NCBI GenBank assembly: GCA_020072765.1
Contig: JAIQGD010000050.1
Coordinates: 1-43,323 of the forward strand
DNA length: 43,323 nucleotides
DNA from: Terriglobia bacterium
GTDB taxonomy: Bacteria > Acidobacteriota > Terriglobia > Acidiferrales > UBA7541
Reading direction: 5' to 3'
A program made the position numbers and the translations under genes. Of the stretch, positions 7,761 through 16,466 are shown piece after piece. The notes under the pieces were generated by a model that was given only the letters and a program-made list of their open reading frames with translations, made no database searches and was not told the DNA's origin. Within the stretch, counting starts at the first letter, position 1, and every line of letters starts with the position of its first letter.

Positions 7761-8621
7761 TCAGCACCCCAGCCGAATCAGAATTTCCGCCAATTCCTCT
7801 GGCGCGGAGAGAAACGGCGAATGGCTGCGGTCCATCGTCGCCACCTCGGTCTTGTTCCCGGACACAAACGCGTCGGCCAAATCGATGAAATGCTGCTGCA
7901 GCCGGGGACGCAGCGCCATGTCGCCCAGGCACTTGATGTACGCGCGCGGAACGCTTCCCCAGCGCGCGGCCGTCGTGGCGATGGGCGTGCCCAGCGGCGC
8001 GCTGGGATAATCGGGAGTCAGCAGATGGCAGGTGGATTCGAACTCCGCGTCGCTCACGTCGCCGTAGAGCGCCGCTTTGAATTGCGTCCGGTAGCGCGCA
8101 TCGCTGGAGCGCGGGTCGATGCGCGCCGCGCCAATCTTCGCGCCATCGCCCACAAACAGCTGCGAGAGCCGGTCGCCTTCGTTTTCCGGCAAATGCGTGT
8201 AGCGCCCCGCCGGCACCCCGGAAGCTGGCATGAACGCCGCCAAATAAACGAGCTTCTTGATCTTCTCCGGCGCCGCTTCGCCCAACGCCGTAATGGGAAC
8301 TCCTCCCGCGCTGTGCCCCACCAGCACCACCGGCCCGCTGCCTCCCTGCAGCAACTGGTCAATCGCCTTCATCGCGTGCCCGGCGAAATCCGCCAGCGTG
8401 AGATGCGCCAGCGGAGAAACCTCCGCGGCGAAATCATTCATGTTGGCGGGCCGCGCCAGAAACGACCGCGGAACCCGCGCGTTCAATCCGTGTCCCGGCA
8501 TGTCGATGGCCACGGCCGCATGCCCCGCCCGCGCCAGCAGCGGAATCACCCGCTCCCAGCACCACATGCCATGCCACGCCCCGTGGATCAGCAGAAACGT
8601 GCTTTTCTTTTCAGCGCCCAT
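7761..8621 (-). CDS. Alpha/beta-fold hydrolase (esterase-like)
   Basis: Hydrolase of 286 residues from the ATG at 8621 (MGAEKKSTFLLIHGAWHG); the frame is open further upstream but without family match. It has the oxyanion HGAWHG near residue 13, the nucleophile elbow GHSAGG with Ser104, and the catalytic His267 in RSHSPFLSAPEEL, an arrangement like plant methylesterase/hydroxynitrile lyase-type hydrolases. No signal peptide is seen, so it is cytoplasmic. The substrate is unknown. It is not part of an operon and sits exactly between two 158-bp direct repeats, which suggests it arrived or was duplicated as a discrete unit. Confidence 0.85.
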   Translation of the reverse strand: MGAEKKSTFLLIHGAWHGMWCWERVIPLLARAGHAAVAIDMPGHGLNARVPRSFLARPANMNDFAAEVSPLAHLTLADFAGHAMKAIDQLLQGGSGPVVLVGHSAGGVPITALGEAAPEKIKKLVYLAAFMPASGVPAGRYTHLPENEGDRLSQLFVGDGAKIGAARIDPRSSDARYRTQFKAALYGDVSDAEFESTCHLLTPDYPSAPLGTPIATTAARWGSVPRAYIKCLGDMALRPRLQQHFIDLADAFVSGNKTEVATMDRSHSPFLSAPEELAEILIRLGC

Positions 8622-8729
8622 CGTGATTCTCCGAATGCGCCCCGCAGTATATGTCATTCCCGGGATTTTCATGTAGCGCCGCGGCCTTCAGTGCGCTTTT
8701 TGCATCCCGGACAGCAGTCGGGACGCGGC

Positions 8730-8887
8730 GCGCCGCCGTCTCGCCTTTGTAGCGGCCGCCCGGTTTGTGGGCGGGCATCTTGGTTTTCCCGTAGGAGCAT
8801 GCCGCGGATCGCGCGAGACCGTGCCCGGTTTCTTCACCCCATGCCAGGTTGGCTCCCGCTCGCCGCGCGAGAAGATTTTCAGGGTGC
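8730..8887 (+). repeat. 158-bp direct repeat flanking the hydrolase gene, copy B
   Basis: Same length and orientation as copy A (7498-7655). It contains hairpin copy 4 at 8747-8782. The stretch between the hairpin and CCGTGCCCGG differs most between the copies. The rest of 8622-8934 shows no gene. Confidence 0.85.
8747..8782 (+). repeat. TTGTAGCGG hairpin repeat, copy 4
   Basis: TTGTAGCGGCCGCCCGG, loop TTTGT, GGGCGGGCATCTTG. Copy 3, nearly identical, is at 7518-7553 inside direct repeat A. Confidence 0.8.
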
Positions 8888-8934
8888 GGTATACAAGCGC
8901 GGGCGTTTTTTGTCGGGGCCTCCACTCTTGACGG

Positions 8935-9426
8935 TCAACTTTCCTCTTCCTCGTCGGCGAGTGTCATCTCCTTCACGAATTTCAACGCGTCGCCCTCCGT
9001 CAGCTTCTGGCACATTCGATCCAGGTTTTCCTGCTCTCGCTTCCCGAGGACGCACATCTTCGCCCGCAGCACCTTCCCGCGCTTCGGCAGAATCTTCTCC
9101 ACTAACTCCCGCCCCGCGGGCGTCAGATGAACGATCGCCTTGCGTCCGTCGCTTGCATCCGCGCGACGCCTCAACAATCCTGCCCTCTCTAGATTCCGGC
9201 TTACCACACTGATCGTGCTGTCGCCGAACATCACTCTTCCCGCCAGCTCGCCGGTCGCCATCGGGCCGTGCAGTTGCAGATGTTCCAGCACGCGGAATTG
9301 GCTCGGACTCAGTCCGAACACTTCGCATTGGCCGTCCAGCAGCCGGTCGAGCGAGTGAACCGCCCGCGCCAGGCTCGTATACGTCGCCAGGGCCCGTGCT
9401 TTCTTGTCCCGCTGCGATTCCGCCAT
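8935..9426 (-). CDS. MarR family transcriptional regulator
   Basis: Winged-helix repressor of 163 residues. The ATG at 9426 (MAESQRDKK) has a strong ribosome site (GGGGAGGGGA) just upstream; the longer frame to 9495 lacks this. Recognisable MarR parts: dimer helix LARAVHSLDRLLDGQ, the HTH LSPSQFRVLEHLQLHGPMATGELAGRV read in two halves, recognition helix DSTISVVSRNLERAGLL, and the wing DGRKAIVHLTPAGREL. The tail is acidic. Ligand and target genes are unknown. It lies alone after the rng terminator and reads toward the hydrolase, but 300 bp of repeat separates them. Confidence 0.88.
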   Translation of the reverse strand: MAESQRDKKARALATYTSLARAVHSLDRLLDGQCEVFGLSPSQFRVLEHLQLHGPMATGELAGRVMFGDSTISVVSRNLERAGLLRRRADASDGRKAIVHLTPAGRELVEKILPKRGKVLRAKMCVLGKREQENLDRMCQKLTEGDALKFVKEMTLADEEEES

Positions 9427-9546
9427 TGTCCCCTCCCCATCGCGCCCCAAAGCTCCCAACTCCGTGCGAAATGTGTCCGAAATTGCCATTACCATAAAAG
9501 CATAAATTGGTGCGTAGTGGTGGGACTTTTGTCTGTGGACTGGCGC

Positions 9547-9577
9547 AAAAAAAACGCCCCGACAAGTCGGGGCGTTT
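9547..9577 (-). terminator. Intrinsic terminator of the rne/rng transcript
   Basis: Perfect 12-bp stem AAACGCCCCGAC / GTCGGGGCGTTT with a two-base loop. On the minus strand it is followed by eight T residues. It lies 30 bp after the rne/rng stop codon and before marR. Confidence 0.93.
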
Positions 9578-9606
9578 CCTGCATGTATGCTTCTGTTTTT
9601 CAGCCT

Positions 9607-12297
9607 TTAGTAAATGTCGTACTGCTCCCAGTGCAGCGCCGCGTCGGTCTGGATGATGACGCTCTTCTTCACCCAGCGTTCCAGTTCCTCGACCAGCGAC
9701 GATTCGCGCGTCTTGAGCGCCTTGCCGATTTCCGGGTGGACGCGCAGCGTGATGCTGCCGGAATCCATCTCCGGCGCCATCTTGCGCGCTTCGGTTTGAA
9801 TTTCGTAGCACAGCGTGGGAATCGACTTCACCATGCCCGAGCCTGTGCAGTACGGGCAGGGCTGGCACAGCGTGCGTTCCAGGGCCTGCTTGGTGCGCTT
9901 GCGCGTGATGGCCACCAGGCCGAATTCGTTGAAGCGGAGCACCTTCGACGGCGCGCGGTCGGCCCGCAGAGCGTCTTCCAGCGAGGCCATCACCTTGTCG
10001 CGATTCCGCCGCTCCTCCATGTCGATGAAGTCGATCACGATGATGCCGCCCAAATCCCGCAGGCGCATCTGGCGGACGATCTCCTTCACCGCTTCGAGGT
10101 TGGTGCGGACAATCGTGTCTTCCAGGCGCGTCGAGCCCTTGCCCACGAATTTGCCGGTGTTCACGTCGATCGCCACCAGCGCCTCGGTGTGGTTGATGAC
10201 GATGTAGCCGCCCGACTTCAGCCATACCTTCGGCCGCAGCCCCTTGTCGATTTCCTGCTGGATGCCGAATTCCTCGAAGACCGGAGTTTCCTTCGTGTAC
10301 AGCTTCACCCGGTTCACCAGCGCCGGCTGGAAGCGGCTCATGAAGTCCACCACCTTGGTGTACTCCTCCTCGGTGTCCACCCAGATGGCGGTGTAGTCGG
10401 AGTTCAGGTAGTCGCGCAGGATGCGCTCGACCAGGTTGAGGTCGCGGTGCAGCAGCGACGGCGCCTTGCGCTGCTCGGAGCGCTCGCGGATTTCTGTCCA
10501 CGTCCGCGTCAGGAATTCCACGTCGGCGCGCACTTCCTCGGGCGCGGCGCTGCCCGCCGCCGTGCGCACGATGAAGCCGCCGCTCGCCGTGCCCTTGGCT
10601 TCGTTCACCAGGTGGCGCAGCCGCGCGCGATCTTCCGCCGAGGCGATCTTGCGCGATACGCCGGTGTGATTCAGCGTGGGCATGTACACCAGGAAACGGC
10701 CCGGCAGGGCGATGTGGCTGGTGATGCGCGCGCCCTTCTTGCCCAGCGGTTCCTTGGCGATCTGGACGATGATCTCCTGGCCCTGCTTGAGCAGTTCGGA
10801 GATCAGCTGCGGACGCCGGGGCTGCGGGCGATGCCCGCCGCGACCACCCGGACGCCGGCCGCGATCCTCGCGCCGGCCGCGTCCTCCGCGGCGCGCCGGA
10901 TGCTGCATGCGCGCCCGAAAATCGTGGCGCACGCGCGCCTCGGACGGCTGGCGCTCCTGCGGCGCCAGATTCTCGCCCCCCAGGGATTCGGCTTGCTCGC
11001 CTAGTGCGGACTCCGCCTCAGCCGCTTCGCCGTGGCCGGCTTCCTCAAACGCCTGCAGAGCGCCTTCCTCGGCGTGCTCTTCTTCATGCTCGTCTTCGTG
11101 GTGGGTCTCTTCTTCGCCGGCCATGGGTTCCTCGAGGCCTTCGCCTTCTTCCTCGGGGGCTTCGCCGGAGGCGGCCAGGGCTTCGGCTTCCGCCTCGAGC
11201 GCCTCCTGCTCCTTCTGGATTTCGGCGACGCGCTCGGCCAGGGCGGCGGCTTCGTCTTCGGTCAGCTCTTCGACGCCATGATCCTCGTGCGCGCTTTCGG
11301 CGTGCATCGCTTCGTGCACCGGTTCGGCTTCGTGTTCTTCCTGCTCGTGCTCTCCAGGAATCACCGCGGGCGCCGCCGATTCGACGACAGGCTGAGCGGG
11401 AGGTTCGTGGCGCCACTTGGCCAGCGACTCGCCGGGCAAGGGCTCGAGACCCGCTGCGGCCTGCGGACGGAACTCGGGCACCGCCGCGGGAGCCGCCGGA
11501 GCAACAGTTTCCCGCACGGGCTCGGGAACGGGGCTCGGCGCCGGTGCGTGCATCGTTTCTTCCACCAATCCGGCGGGAGGCGCGGCGGACGCCGGTTTTT
11601 CCCTGTACTTCGCCAAGGATTCTCCCGGCAGAATAATCGGAGTGAAGTCTCCGGACGGAGCCGGTTCGGCCGCGCTTTCTTCGTACGGGCGGGGCGAAGC
11701 GTATTTCGACGGCGGGAGTTCGCGCGGGGCATGACGGTCGCGTCCGCCGCGCCGGCCGAAGCGTCCGCCTCCGCCTCCGCGTCCGCCGCGGCGTCCAAAG
11801 TCGCGCCGCCCTTCGCGCCCACGATTTTCAAAGCGGTCGCGACCCGGTGCCGGAGCAGGACGGGCGGGCGCCGGCGCGGGGCTGACCGCAGGAGCCACGT
11901 AGGATGGGGCTTCGCCTTCGCCGCCTGGCGGGGCGGCCATCGCCTCGACGTCGGTGGGTTCCAGCGCCGGCGTCACCGCGCCACTGGCGGGGAACACCTC
12001 GCCGCCCTGCGCTTCCATCTTCTCGACTTTTTCCTCGACCGTGTGGACGACGGCATCAAACTCCTCGATGCCTTCCAGAAAGTCGCTGACGTAGAGAAAC
12101 GCGTCGCTGTCGAGGCCGATTTGCACAAAGGCCGACTGCATGCCGGGCAGCACGCGCGTCACGCGGCCTTTGTAGATGCTTCCGACTAACGCAAACTCTT
12201 TCTCCCGCTCGACGTAATACTCACACAGCTGTCCTTCTTCGATGATGGCGACCCGCGTCTCGTGCGGATTCGCCGATATGACCATTTCCTTCGGCAT
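9607..12297 (-). CDS. Ribonuclease E/G with a large disordered insert in the S1 domain
   Basis: Endoribonuclease for mRNA decay and rRNA/tRNA processing. Of 896 residues, 1-81 carry the first half of the S1 domain (SIYKGRVTRVLPGMQSAFVQ). Residues about 82-497 are a low-complexity insert, rich in Ala, Glu, Pro and His, with two Arg/Gly-rich blocks (near 165-195 and 470-490). The S1 domain then resumes at KQGQEIIVQIAKEPLGKKGA. The catalytic DNase I-like part has the two metal-binding acidic sites, Asp711 (ALVAIDVNTGKF) and Asp756 (IIVIDFIDM), and the Zn-link CPYC at 814-817. The start has a GAGGAG ribosome site. Last gene of the cell-shape cluster. It could be named rne or rng; the short C-terminus favours RNase G-like architecture. 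Confidence 0.93.
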   Translation of the reverse strand: MPKEMVISANPHETRVAIIEEGQLCEYYVEREKEFALVGSIYKGRVTRVLPGMQSAFVQIGLDSDAFLYVSDFLEGIEEFDAVVHTVEEKVEKMEAQGGEVFPASGAVTPALEPTDVEAMAAPPGGEGEAPSYVAPAVSPAPAPARPAPAPGRDRFENRGREGRRDFGRRGGRGGGGGRFGRRGGRDRHAPRELPPSKYASPRPYEESAAEPAPSGDFTPIILPGESLAKYREKPASAAPPAGLVEETMHAPAPSPVPEPVRETVAPAAPAAVPEFRPQAAAGLEPLPGESLAKWRHEPPAQPVVESAAPAVIPGEHEQEEHEAEPVHEAMHAESAHEDHGVEELTEDEAAALAERVAEIQKEQEALEAEAEALAASGEAPEEEGEGLEEPMAGEEETHHEDEHEEEHAEEGALQAFEEAGHGEAAEAESALGEQAESLGGENLAPQERQPSEARVRHDFRARMQHPARRGGRGRREDRGRRPGGRGGHRPQPRRPQLISELLKQGQEIIVQIAKEPLGKKGARITSHIALPGRFLVYMPTLNHTGVSRKIASAEDRARLRHLVNEAKGTASGGFIVRTAAGSAAPEEVRADVEFLTRTWTEIRERSEQRKAPSLLHRDLNLVERILRDYLNSDYTAIWVDTEEEYTKVVDFMSRFQPALVNRVKLYTKETPVFEEFGIQQEIDKGLRPKVWLKSGGYIVINHTEALVAIDVNTGKFVGKGSTRLEDTIVRTNLEAVKEIVRQMRLRDLGGIIVIDFIDMEERRNRDKVMASLEDALRADRAPSKVLRFNEFGLVAITRKRTKQALERTLCQPCPYCTGSGMVKSIPTLCYEIQTEARKMAPEMDSGSITLRVHPEIGKALKTRESSLVEELERWVKKSVIIQTDAALHWEQYDIY

Positions 12298-12527
12298 TGA
12301 GACTCCTCATCATGGAGCACCGGGTAGCGGCGGGATACGCGGCGGCGCACAGTTGTGCGCGCACCTGGCCCACGTGGGGGAAGGCAAAGCCGTCTGGCTT
12401 GCTCCGCGGGCCGCTCAGGAAAGTCCTTCGATCGTGCGGGGCTTCTTTCCTCACCCGATGCGTTCCTCAGTCAAAGACTGGATTTCCGGTCCCGATCAGG
12501 CGGGACTCGGTGCTGGCTCCGCGGATC

Positions 12528-13625
12528 TCAGTTGACGAAACGCCGCATGCGGACGTTCATCACCAGGCCCAGAGCCAAAAACACAAAAGCAGTTGCCGAT
12601 CCTCCATAGCTCATCAGCGGCAAGGGAATGCCGGTGACGGGCATGTACCCAATCACCATGGAAGCATTGACCAGAACATGGAAGCCGAGGATCGCGGTGA
12701 CTCCCATCACAATGAACATTCCGGCCTTGTCTTTCGCCTTCTGCGCGTTATCCACCAGCCGCAGAATCAAGCCCAAATATAAAAGTAAAACGAAACAGAC
12801 TCCGATGAAGCCTTGCTCTTCCGCCAGGGCCGCGAGAATGAAATCGGAATACCGCACGGGCACGAAGCCCAACTGGTTTTGGCTGCCCTTGCCAAATCCC
12901 TTTCCCCAGAAGCCCCCGGAGCCGACCGCGATTTCCGATTGCAGGATCTGGTAGCCGGCGCCGCGCTGATCTTCCTCGGGGTGCAGGAACGTCTGGATGC
13001 GCTGCTGCTGGTACGGCTTCAGATGATGCCGCATATGCCAGCCAAAGGGAAGCAGTAACGCCATCAGGACCACGCCGACCGCCAAATGCTTCCATTCGAC
13101 GCCGGCAAGAAGCGCTCCGATCACGGCGACGGGGACCAAAACCATCGCCGTCCCCAAATCGGGCTGCTTCAATATCAAGCCTACAGGAACCAGGGTCAAA
13201 ATGCCAACCTTGACCATGTCCGCCAGCGTGAGCCGCTCGGTGTGCACTTCGGTGAAGTAGCGAGCCAGCGCGAGAATGATAATCAGCTTCATGAGCTCCG
13301 AGACTTGTAGGTTGGCGCCTCCGAGCGAAATCCAGCGCCGGGCCCCCAGGCGGGAGTAGCCCATCACCAGCACGATCACCAGGCAGGCGATTCCGAAGAC
13401 GTAGAGCGCCGGGGCCTGGTCGAGCAGCGTGTGGTAGTCGATGCGCGAGATCAGGAACATGCCCGCGAGTCCAATGCCGATCCACGTCAACTGTTTCCAG
13501 TGCATGCCGGCCATGGGGCTGGCGTGAGTGGCCGAGTAGATTTCGAGCAGTCCCATGCCGCTGATGAGGGCGACAATGCCGAGCAGGACCCAGTCGAAAT
13601 CCTGCGTTTGCGGGCGCTCTCTCAT
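12528..13625 (-). CDS. rodA: Peptidoglycan glycosyltransferase RodA (SEDS family)
   Basis: SEDS membrane glycosyltransferase that polymerises lipid II during elongation, working with PBP2. It has 365 residues, about ten hydrophobic segments and the family motifs: GARRWISLG after the early helices, KQPDLGTAMVL, the loop ending FWGKGFGKGSQNQLGFVPVRYSDFI read in parts, and the C-terminal GIPLPLMSYGGSA. Its ATG overlaps the mrdA stop by four bases (13622-13625), the usual coupling of these partners. A 230-bp gap without a gene separates it from rne/rng, which may therefore have its own promoter. Confidence 0.95.
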   Translation of the reverse strand: MRERPQTQDFDWVLLGIVALISGMGLLEIYSATHASPMAGMHWKQLTWIGIGLAGMFLISRIDYHTLLDQAPALYVFGIACLVIVLVMGYSRLGARRWISLGGANLQVSELMKLIIILALARYFTEVHTERLTLADMVKVGILTLVPVGLILKQPDLGTAMVLVPVAVIGALLAGVEWKHLAVGVVLMALLLPFGWHMRHHLKPYQQQRIQTFLHPEEDQRGAGYQILQSEIAVGSGGFWGKGFGKGSQNQLGFVPVRYSDFILAALAEEQGFIGVCFVLLLYLGLILRLVDNAQKAKDKAGMFIVMGVTAILGFHVLVNASMVIGYMPVTGIPLPLMSYGGSATAFVFLALGLVMNVRMRRFVN

Positions 13626-15481
13626 GGACGTTGCACTCCAGCGGCGGGCGCGAGCGGACGCGCCGGGCCCGGCAGCGCGACATTCTGCGCGGTGGACGGG
13701 GGCGGCAGGAAATGGCCGGCCTTCTTGTCATAGTACGCTTTGACGACGTCGCGGACGATGGGAGCGGCCGACGTGCTCCCCCAGCCTCCGGCCTGCACCA
13801 GCGCGGCCACCACGATCTCCGGATTGCGCCGCGGCGCGTAGCCGACGAACCATCCGTTTTCCTTCAACTTCTTACCCAGCTTATTCTGGAGCTCGAAACC
13901 TTCGACCTGAGCGGTGCCCGTCTTGCCGGAGAAGTCAACGTTCTGCAGTTTCACGAGGCCCGAAGTGGTGCCATCAGGCTCGTTGACGACTCCCCACATG
14001 CCGTCGGTGACTTGTTGGACGGTGTCGTCGGAAATCGGGAACGAGCCGGATTTCAATTCGGGGGCGTTTTTCAAAAGATGGGGTGGGATCAGCGTGCCGC
14101 CGCTGGCCACCGCCACGATCATGCGGGCGAGTTGCACGGGCGTGGTCATCACGGCGCCTTGCCCAATGGCCACCGAGATCGTTGATCCGGGATACCACTT
14201 GTGATGGTTGACGCGCTCCGACCATTCTTCGGAGGGGACCAATCCCGCCTGTTCGCTGGGCAAGTCGATCCCAGTGCGCTGGCCGAGTCCCAGGCCGCGG
14301 GCGTAGTAGGAAATGCGGTCGATGCCGAGGAGCTTGCCGACGTTGTAGAAGAAGACGTCGCAGGAGGCCACAATGCCTTTGTGGAGATTGACCACGCCGT
14401 GCGCGTGATCGCAGTGGAAGACGCGCCCGTAGAACACCGCCGAGCCCGGGCAATAGGCCGTGTAGTTGGGCGAGATGGCCTTCGATTCGAGCATGGCGGT
14501 GCTCATCACGACCTTGAAGACCGAACCCGGCGCCAACTGCGCCTGGATGGCGCGATTCAGCAGCGGGGTTTGCGGGTCGGTGTTCAGCGTTGTCCACTCG
14601 GGCTGCGGAATGCGAATCGCGAAATCGTTGGGGTCGAACGTCGGCCGGCTGACCATGGCCAGCACTTCGCCGGTGCGCGCATCCATGGCGACCAGCGCGC
14701 CTTCCTTGTTCGCGAAGTCCGCTTCCGCAATTTGTTGCAGATCCTCGTCGATGGTGAGCTGGATGGGCTTGCCGGGAATGGCCTCGACGTTGTCGAGCGT
14801 GCGGATGACCTTGCCCACGCTATTGACGACCACGCGGCGCATGCCGTCGGTGCCCACGATCTGGTCGTTATATTGCCGCTCCAGGCCCGCTTTGCCCACG
14901 ATGTCGCCGGGGCGGTAGCGGTCGGGATTCTTTTCCATTTCCTGCGGCGACACTTCGCCGACGTAGCCGATGGTATTGGCGAGCATCTGGCCGTGCGGGT
15001 AGCGCCGGCGCTGGACCATCATGAGTTCAAGCAGGGGAAGATCGGCGCGGTGCGATTCGACAAACGCGATGTCCGCTTCGGTAGCCGCCGGCTTGATCAC
15101 AATGGGCTGGAATTTCGGCTCGTTGCGCGCGGCTTCCAGTTGCTGGTGCAGATCTTCCTTGGAGATGGCGAGGCCCTCTTCAATTTGCGGAAGGCTTTTC
15201 TGCAGCGCCTTGGGATCGTCGCGCAGCAGGAGAATGCTGAAGGAAGGATAGCTATCCACCAGCACGCGGCCCTCGCGGTCGAGCATGGTGCCGCGCGGGG
15301 CGATGATGGGAATGTAGCGGATGCGGTTGCGTTCGGCGAGGTCGGCGTAATGCCCGGACTGCACGACTTGCAGCTTCCAGAAGCCGACGAGCAAAGACAC
15401 CACCACGACCACCGACACGTAGGAGAAGAGTGCCAATCGGCCCTGCGGAATTTTCTGGTCGCTAATGCCCCACGCTGCCAA
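13622..15481 (-). CDS. mrdA: Penicillin-binding protein 2, peptidoglycan D,D-transpeptidase
   Basis: Elongasome class B PBP of 619 residues. A single N-terminal membrane anchor (about 18-37) precedes the pedestal region with APRGTMLDREGRVL. The transpeptidase domain has the nucleophile in PGSVFK (Ser320, Lys323), the second motif SCD (373-375) and the third motif KTGTAQ (Lys520). The SxD form of the second motif is usual for PBP2. A Pro/Ala-rich tail of about 30 residues follows. It cross-links glycan strands made by RodA, with which it overlaps by four bases. Unlike the rest of the cluster it is separated from mreD by 445 bp. Confidence 0.95.
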   Translation of the reverse strand: MAAWGISDQKIPQGRLALFSYVSVVVVVSLLVGFWKLQVVQSGHYADLAERNRIRYIPIIAPRGTMLDREGRVLVDSYPSFSILLLRDDPKALQKSLPQIEEGLAISKEDLHQQLEAARNEPKFQPIVIKPAATEADIAFVESHRADLPLLELMMVQRRRYPHGQMLANTIGYVGEVSPQEMEKNPDRYRPGDIVGKAGLERQYNDQIVGTDGMRRVVVNSVGKVIRTLDNVEAIPGKPIQLTIDEDLQQIAEADFANKEGALVAMDARTGEVLAMVSRPTFDPNDFAIRIPQPEWTTLNTDPQTPLLNRAIQAQLAPGSVFKVVMSTAMLESKAISPNYTAYCPGSAVFYGRVFHCDHAHGVVNLHKGIVASCDVFFYNVGKLLGIDRISYYARGLGLGQRTGIDLPSEQAGLVPSEEWSERVNHHKWYPGSTISVAIGQGAVMTTPVQLARMIVAVASGGTLIPPHLLKNAPELKSGSFPISDDTVQQVTDGMWGVVNEPDGTTSGLVKLQNVDFSGKTGTAQVEGFELQNKLGKKLKENGWFVGYAPRRNPEIVVAALVQAGGWGSTSAAPIVRDVVKAYYDKKAGHFLPPPSTAQNVALPGPARPLAPAAGVQRP

Positions 15482-15926
15482 CGGAACTCCCGTGCTACCG
15501 GACCTGCTCGATCCGGTTGAGCCATGCCCCCCGAACCCGGCTTGGACTCGAAGTCTCCTTCAACGTATCACTTGCAGCGCGCGCACCGCAACCCGTGCAT
15601 GCCCATTTGGTCAACGCGGGTGCCGCAGTACTAGATCCTGCCTGGCGCGTGCTCAGCAGTGGCGTTAGGTTGTTCTTGGGAAGCGCGGGGCAAACTGCGG
15701 CGCAGGTCTCCGACAGCTTCGAGAGGGAATCCGTATTCGGCACGCGGCCGAAGGCGTCGGCATCGCACCCTTGCAAACACCGCAAGGATGCGCCACCCGA
15801 AAACTCAAAATCGTCCAAAGGCTGGGCCGCCCGCCAACATCGTTCCGCGCAGCGGGATGTCAACAGAGCCAGCGGGGTTGCAGACGGAAGGGGTGTGGAG
15901 GCGGCGGGATGGGGCGCGAGACCGGG
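15482..15926. other. 445-bp non-coding gap between mreD and mrdA
   Basis: Open frames here (for example 15495-15863 minus) have no recognisable family and biased, shadow-like composition. The only structure seen is GGATGTCAACAGAGCCAG at 15855-15872, which recurs at 25101-25118; its reverse complement contains TTGACA. No good -10 follows at the right distance, so I do not call a promoter. Confidence 0.5.
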
Positions 15927-16451
15927 TCAGGAGGGTTTGCGGAGGCGGTCGAGGAGGGCGAAGAGGACGACGGCGAAGGCGGCGGTGACCAGGGAACCGA
16001 GCAGGAGGTGCAGGGAGAAATAAGGCGCGGCGCGGTTGAGCAGGAGGCGCTCGGTGGTGGCCAGCACAGCCTGATGAAAATGAAAGCAGAGGAAGACCAG
16101 GACGAAGCGGCTGACGGGATGCTCGGTGTCAATGCGCCCGCCGATGGACGAGCCGACGTAGCCGACCAGCGTCTTGGCGATGCCGTAGAGGCCGATGGGG
16201 CTGCCGTGGCTCAGGGCGTCCTGCACGATGCCGATGGCCGCCCCGAGGAACAATCCGCTGACGGGTTTGCGGCGGCTCATGCCGAAATAGAAAGTAACGA
16301 GCAGGGGCAGATCGAGGAGTTCGGCGAAGTGTCCGTACTTGTGCAGGAAGGCCTGCAGCAGGAGCGCGAGAAACGAGACGACGATCACCGCGCCGCCGTA
16401 ATACTTGTGGACCTCCACTTTGGAATCGGATTGTGCTCCGGTGTTCAGCAT
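15927..16451 (-). CDS. mreD: Rod shape-determining protein MreD
   Basis: Small integral membrane protein of 174 residues with about five hydrophobic helices and the weakly conserved MreD features GLFLGAAIGIVQDALSHGSP and LVGYVGSSIG. It is part of the inner-membrane MreBCD complex that organises lateral wall synthesis. The call rests mainly on topology and position, 15 bp after mreC. Its length is typical. Confidence 0.88.
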   Translation of the reverse strand: MLNTGAQSDSKVEVHKYYGGAVIVVSFLALLLQAFLHKYGHFAELLDLPLLVTFYFGMSRRKPVSGLFLGAAIGIVQDALSHGSPIGLYGIAKTLVGYVGSSIGGRIDTEHPVSRFVLVFLCFHFHQAVLATTERLLLNRAAPYFSLHLLLGSLVTAAFAVVLFALLDRLRKPS

Positions 16452-16466
16452 GAGAGTCGGCTCATT

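Noticed and set aside
15495-15863. Possible 122-aa gene in the mreD-mrdA gap
   Set aside because: No ribosome site, odd composition and no family resemblance; kept as non-coding.
15855-15872. TTGACA on the minus strand as a promoter for mrdA
   Set aside because: No -10 at 16-18 bp, and the same 18-mer recurs at 25101-25118, so it looks like repeat sequence.
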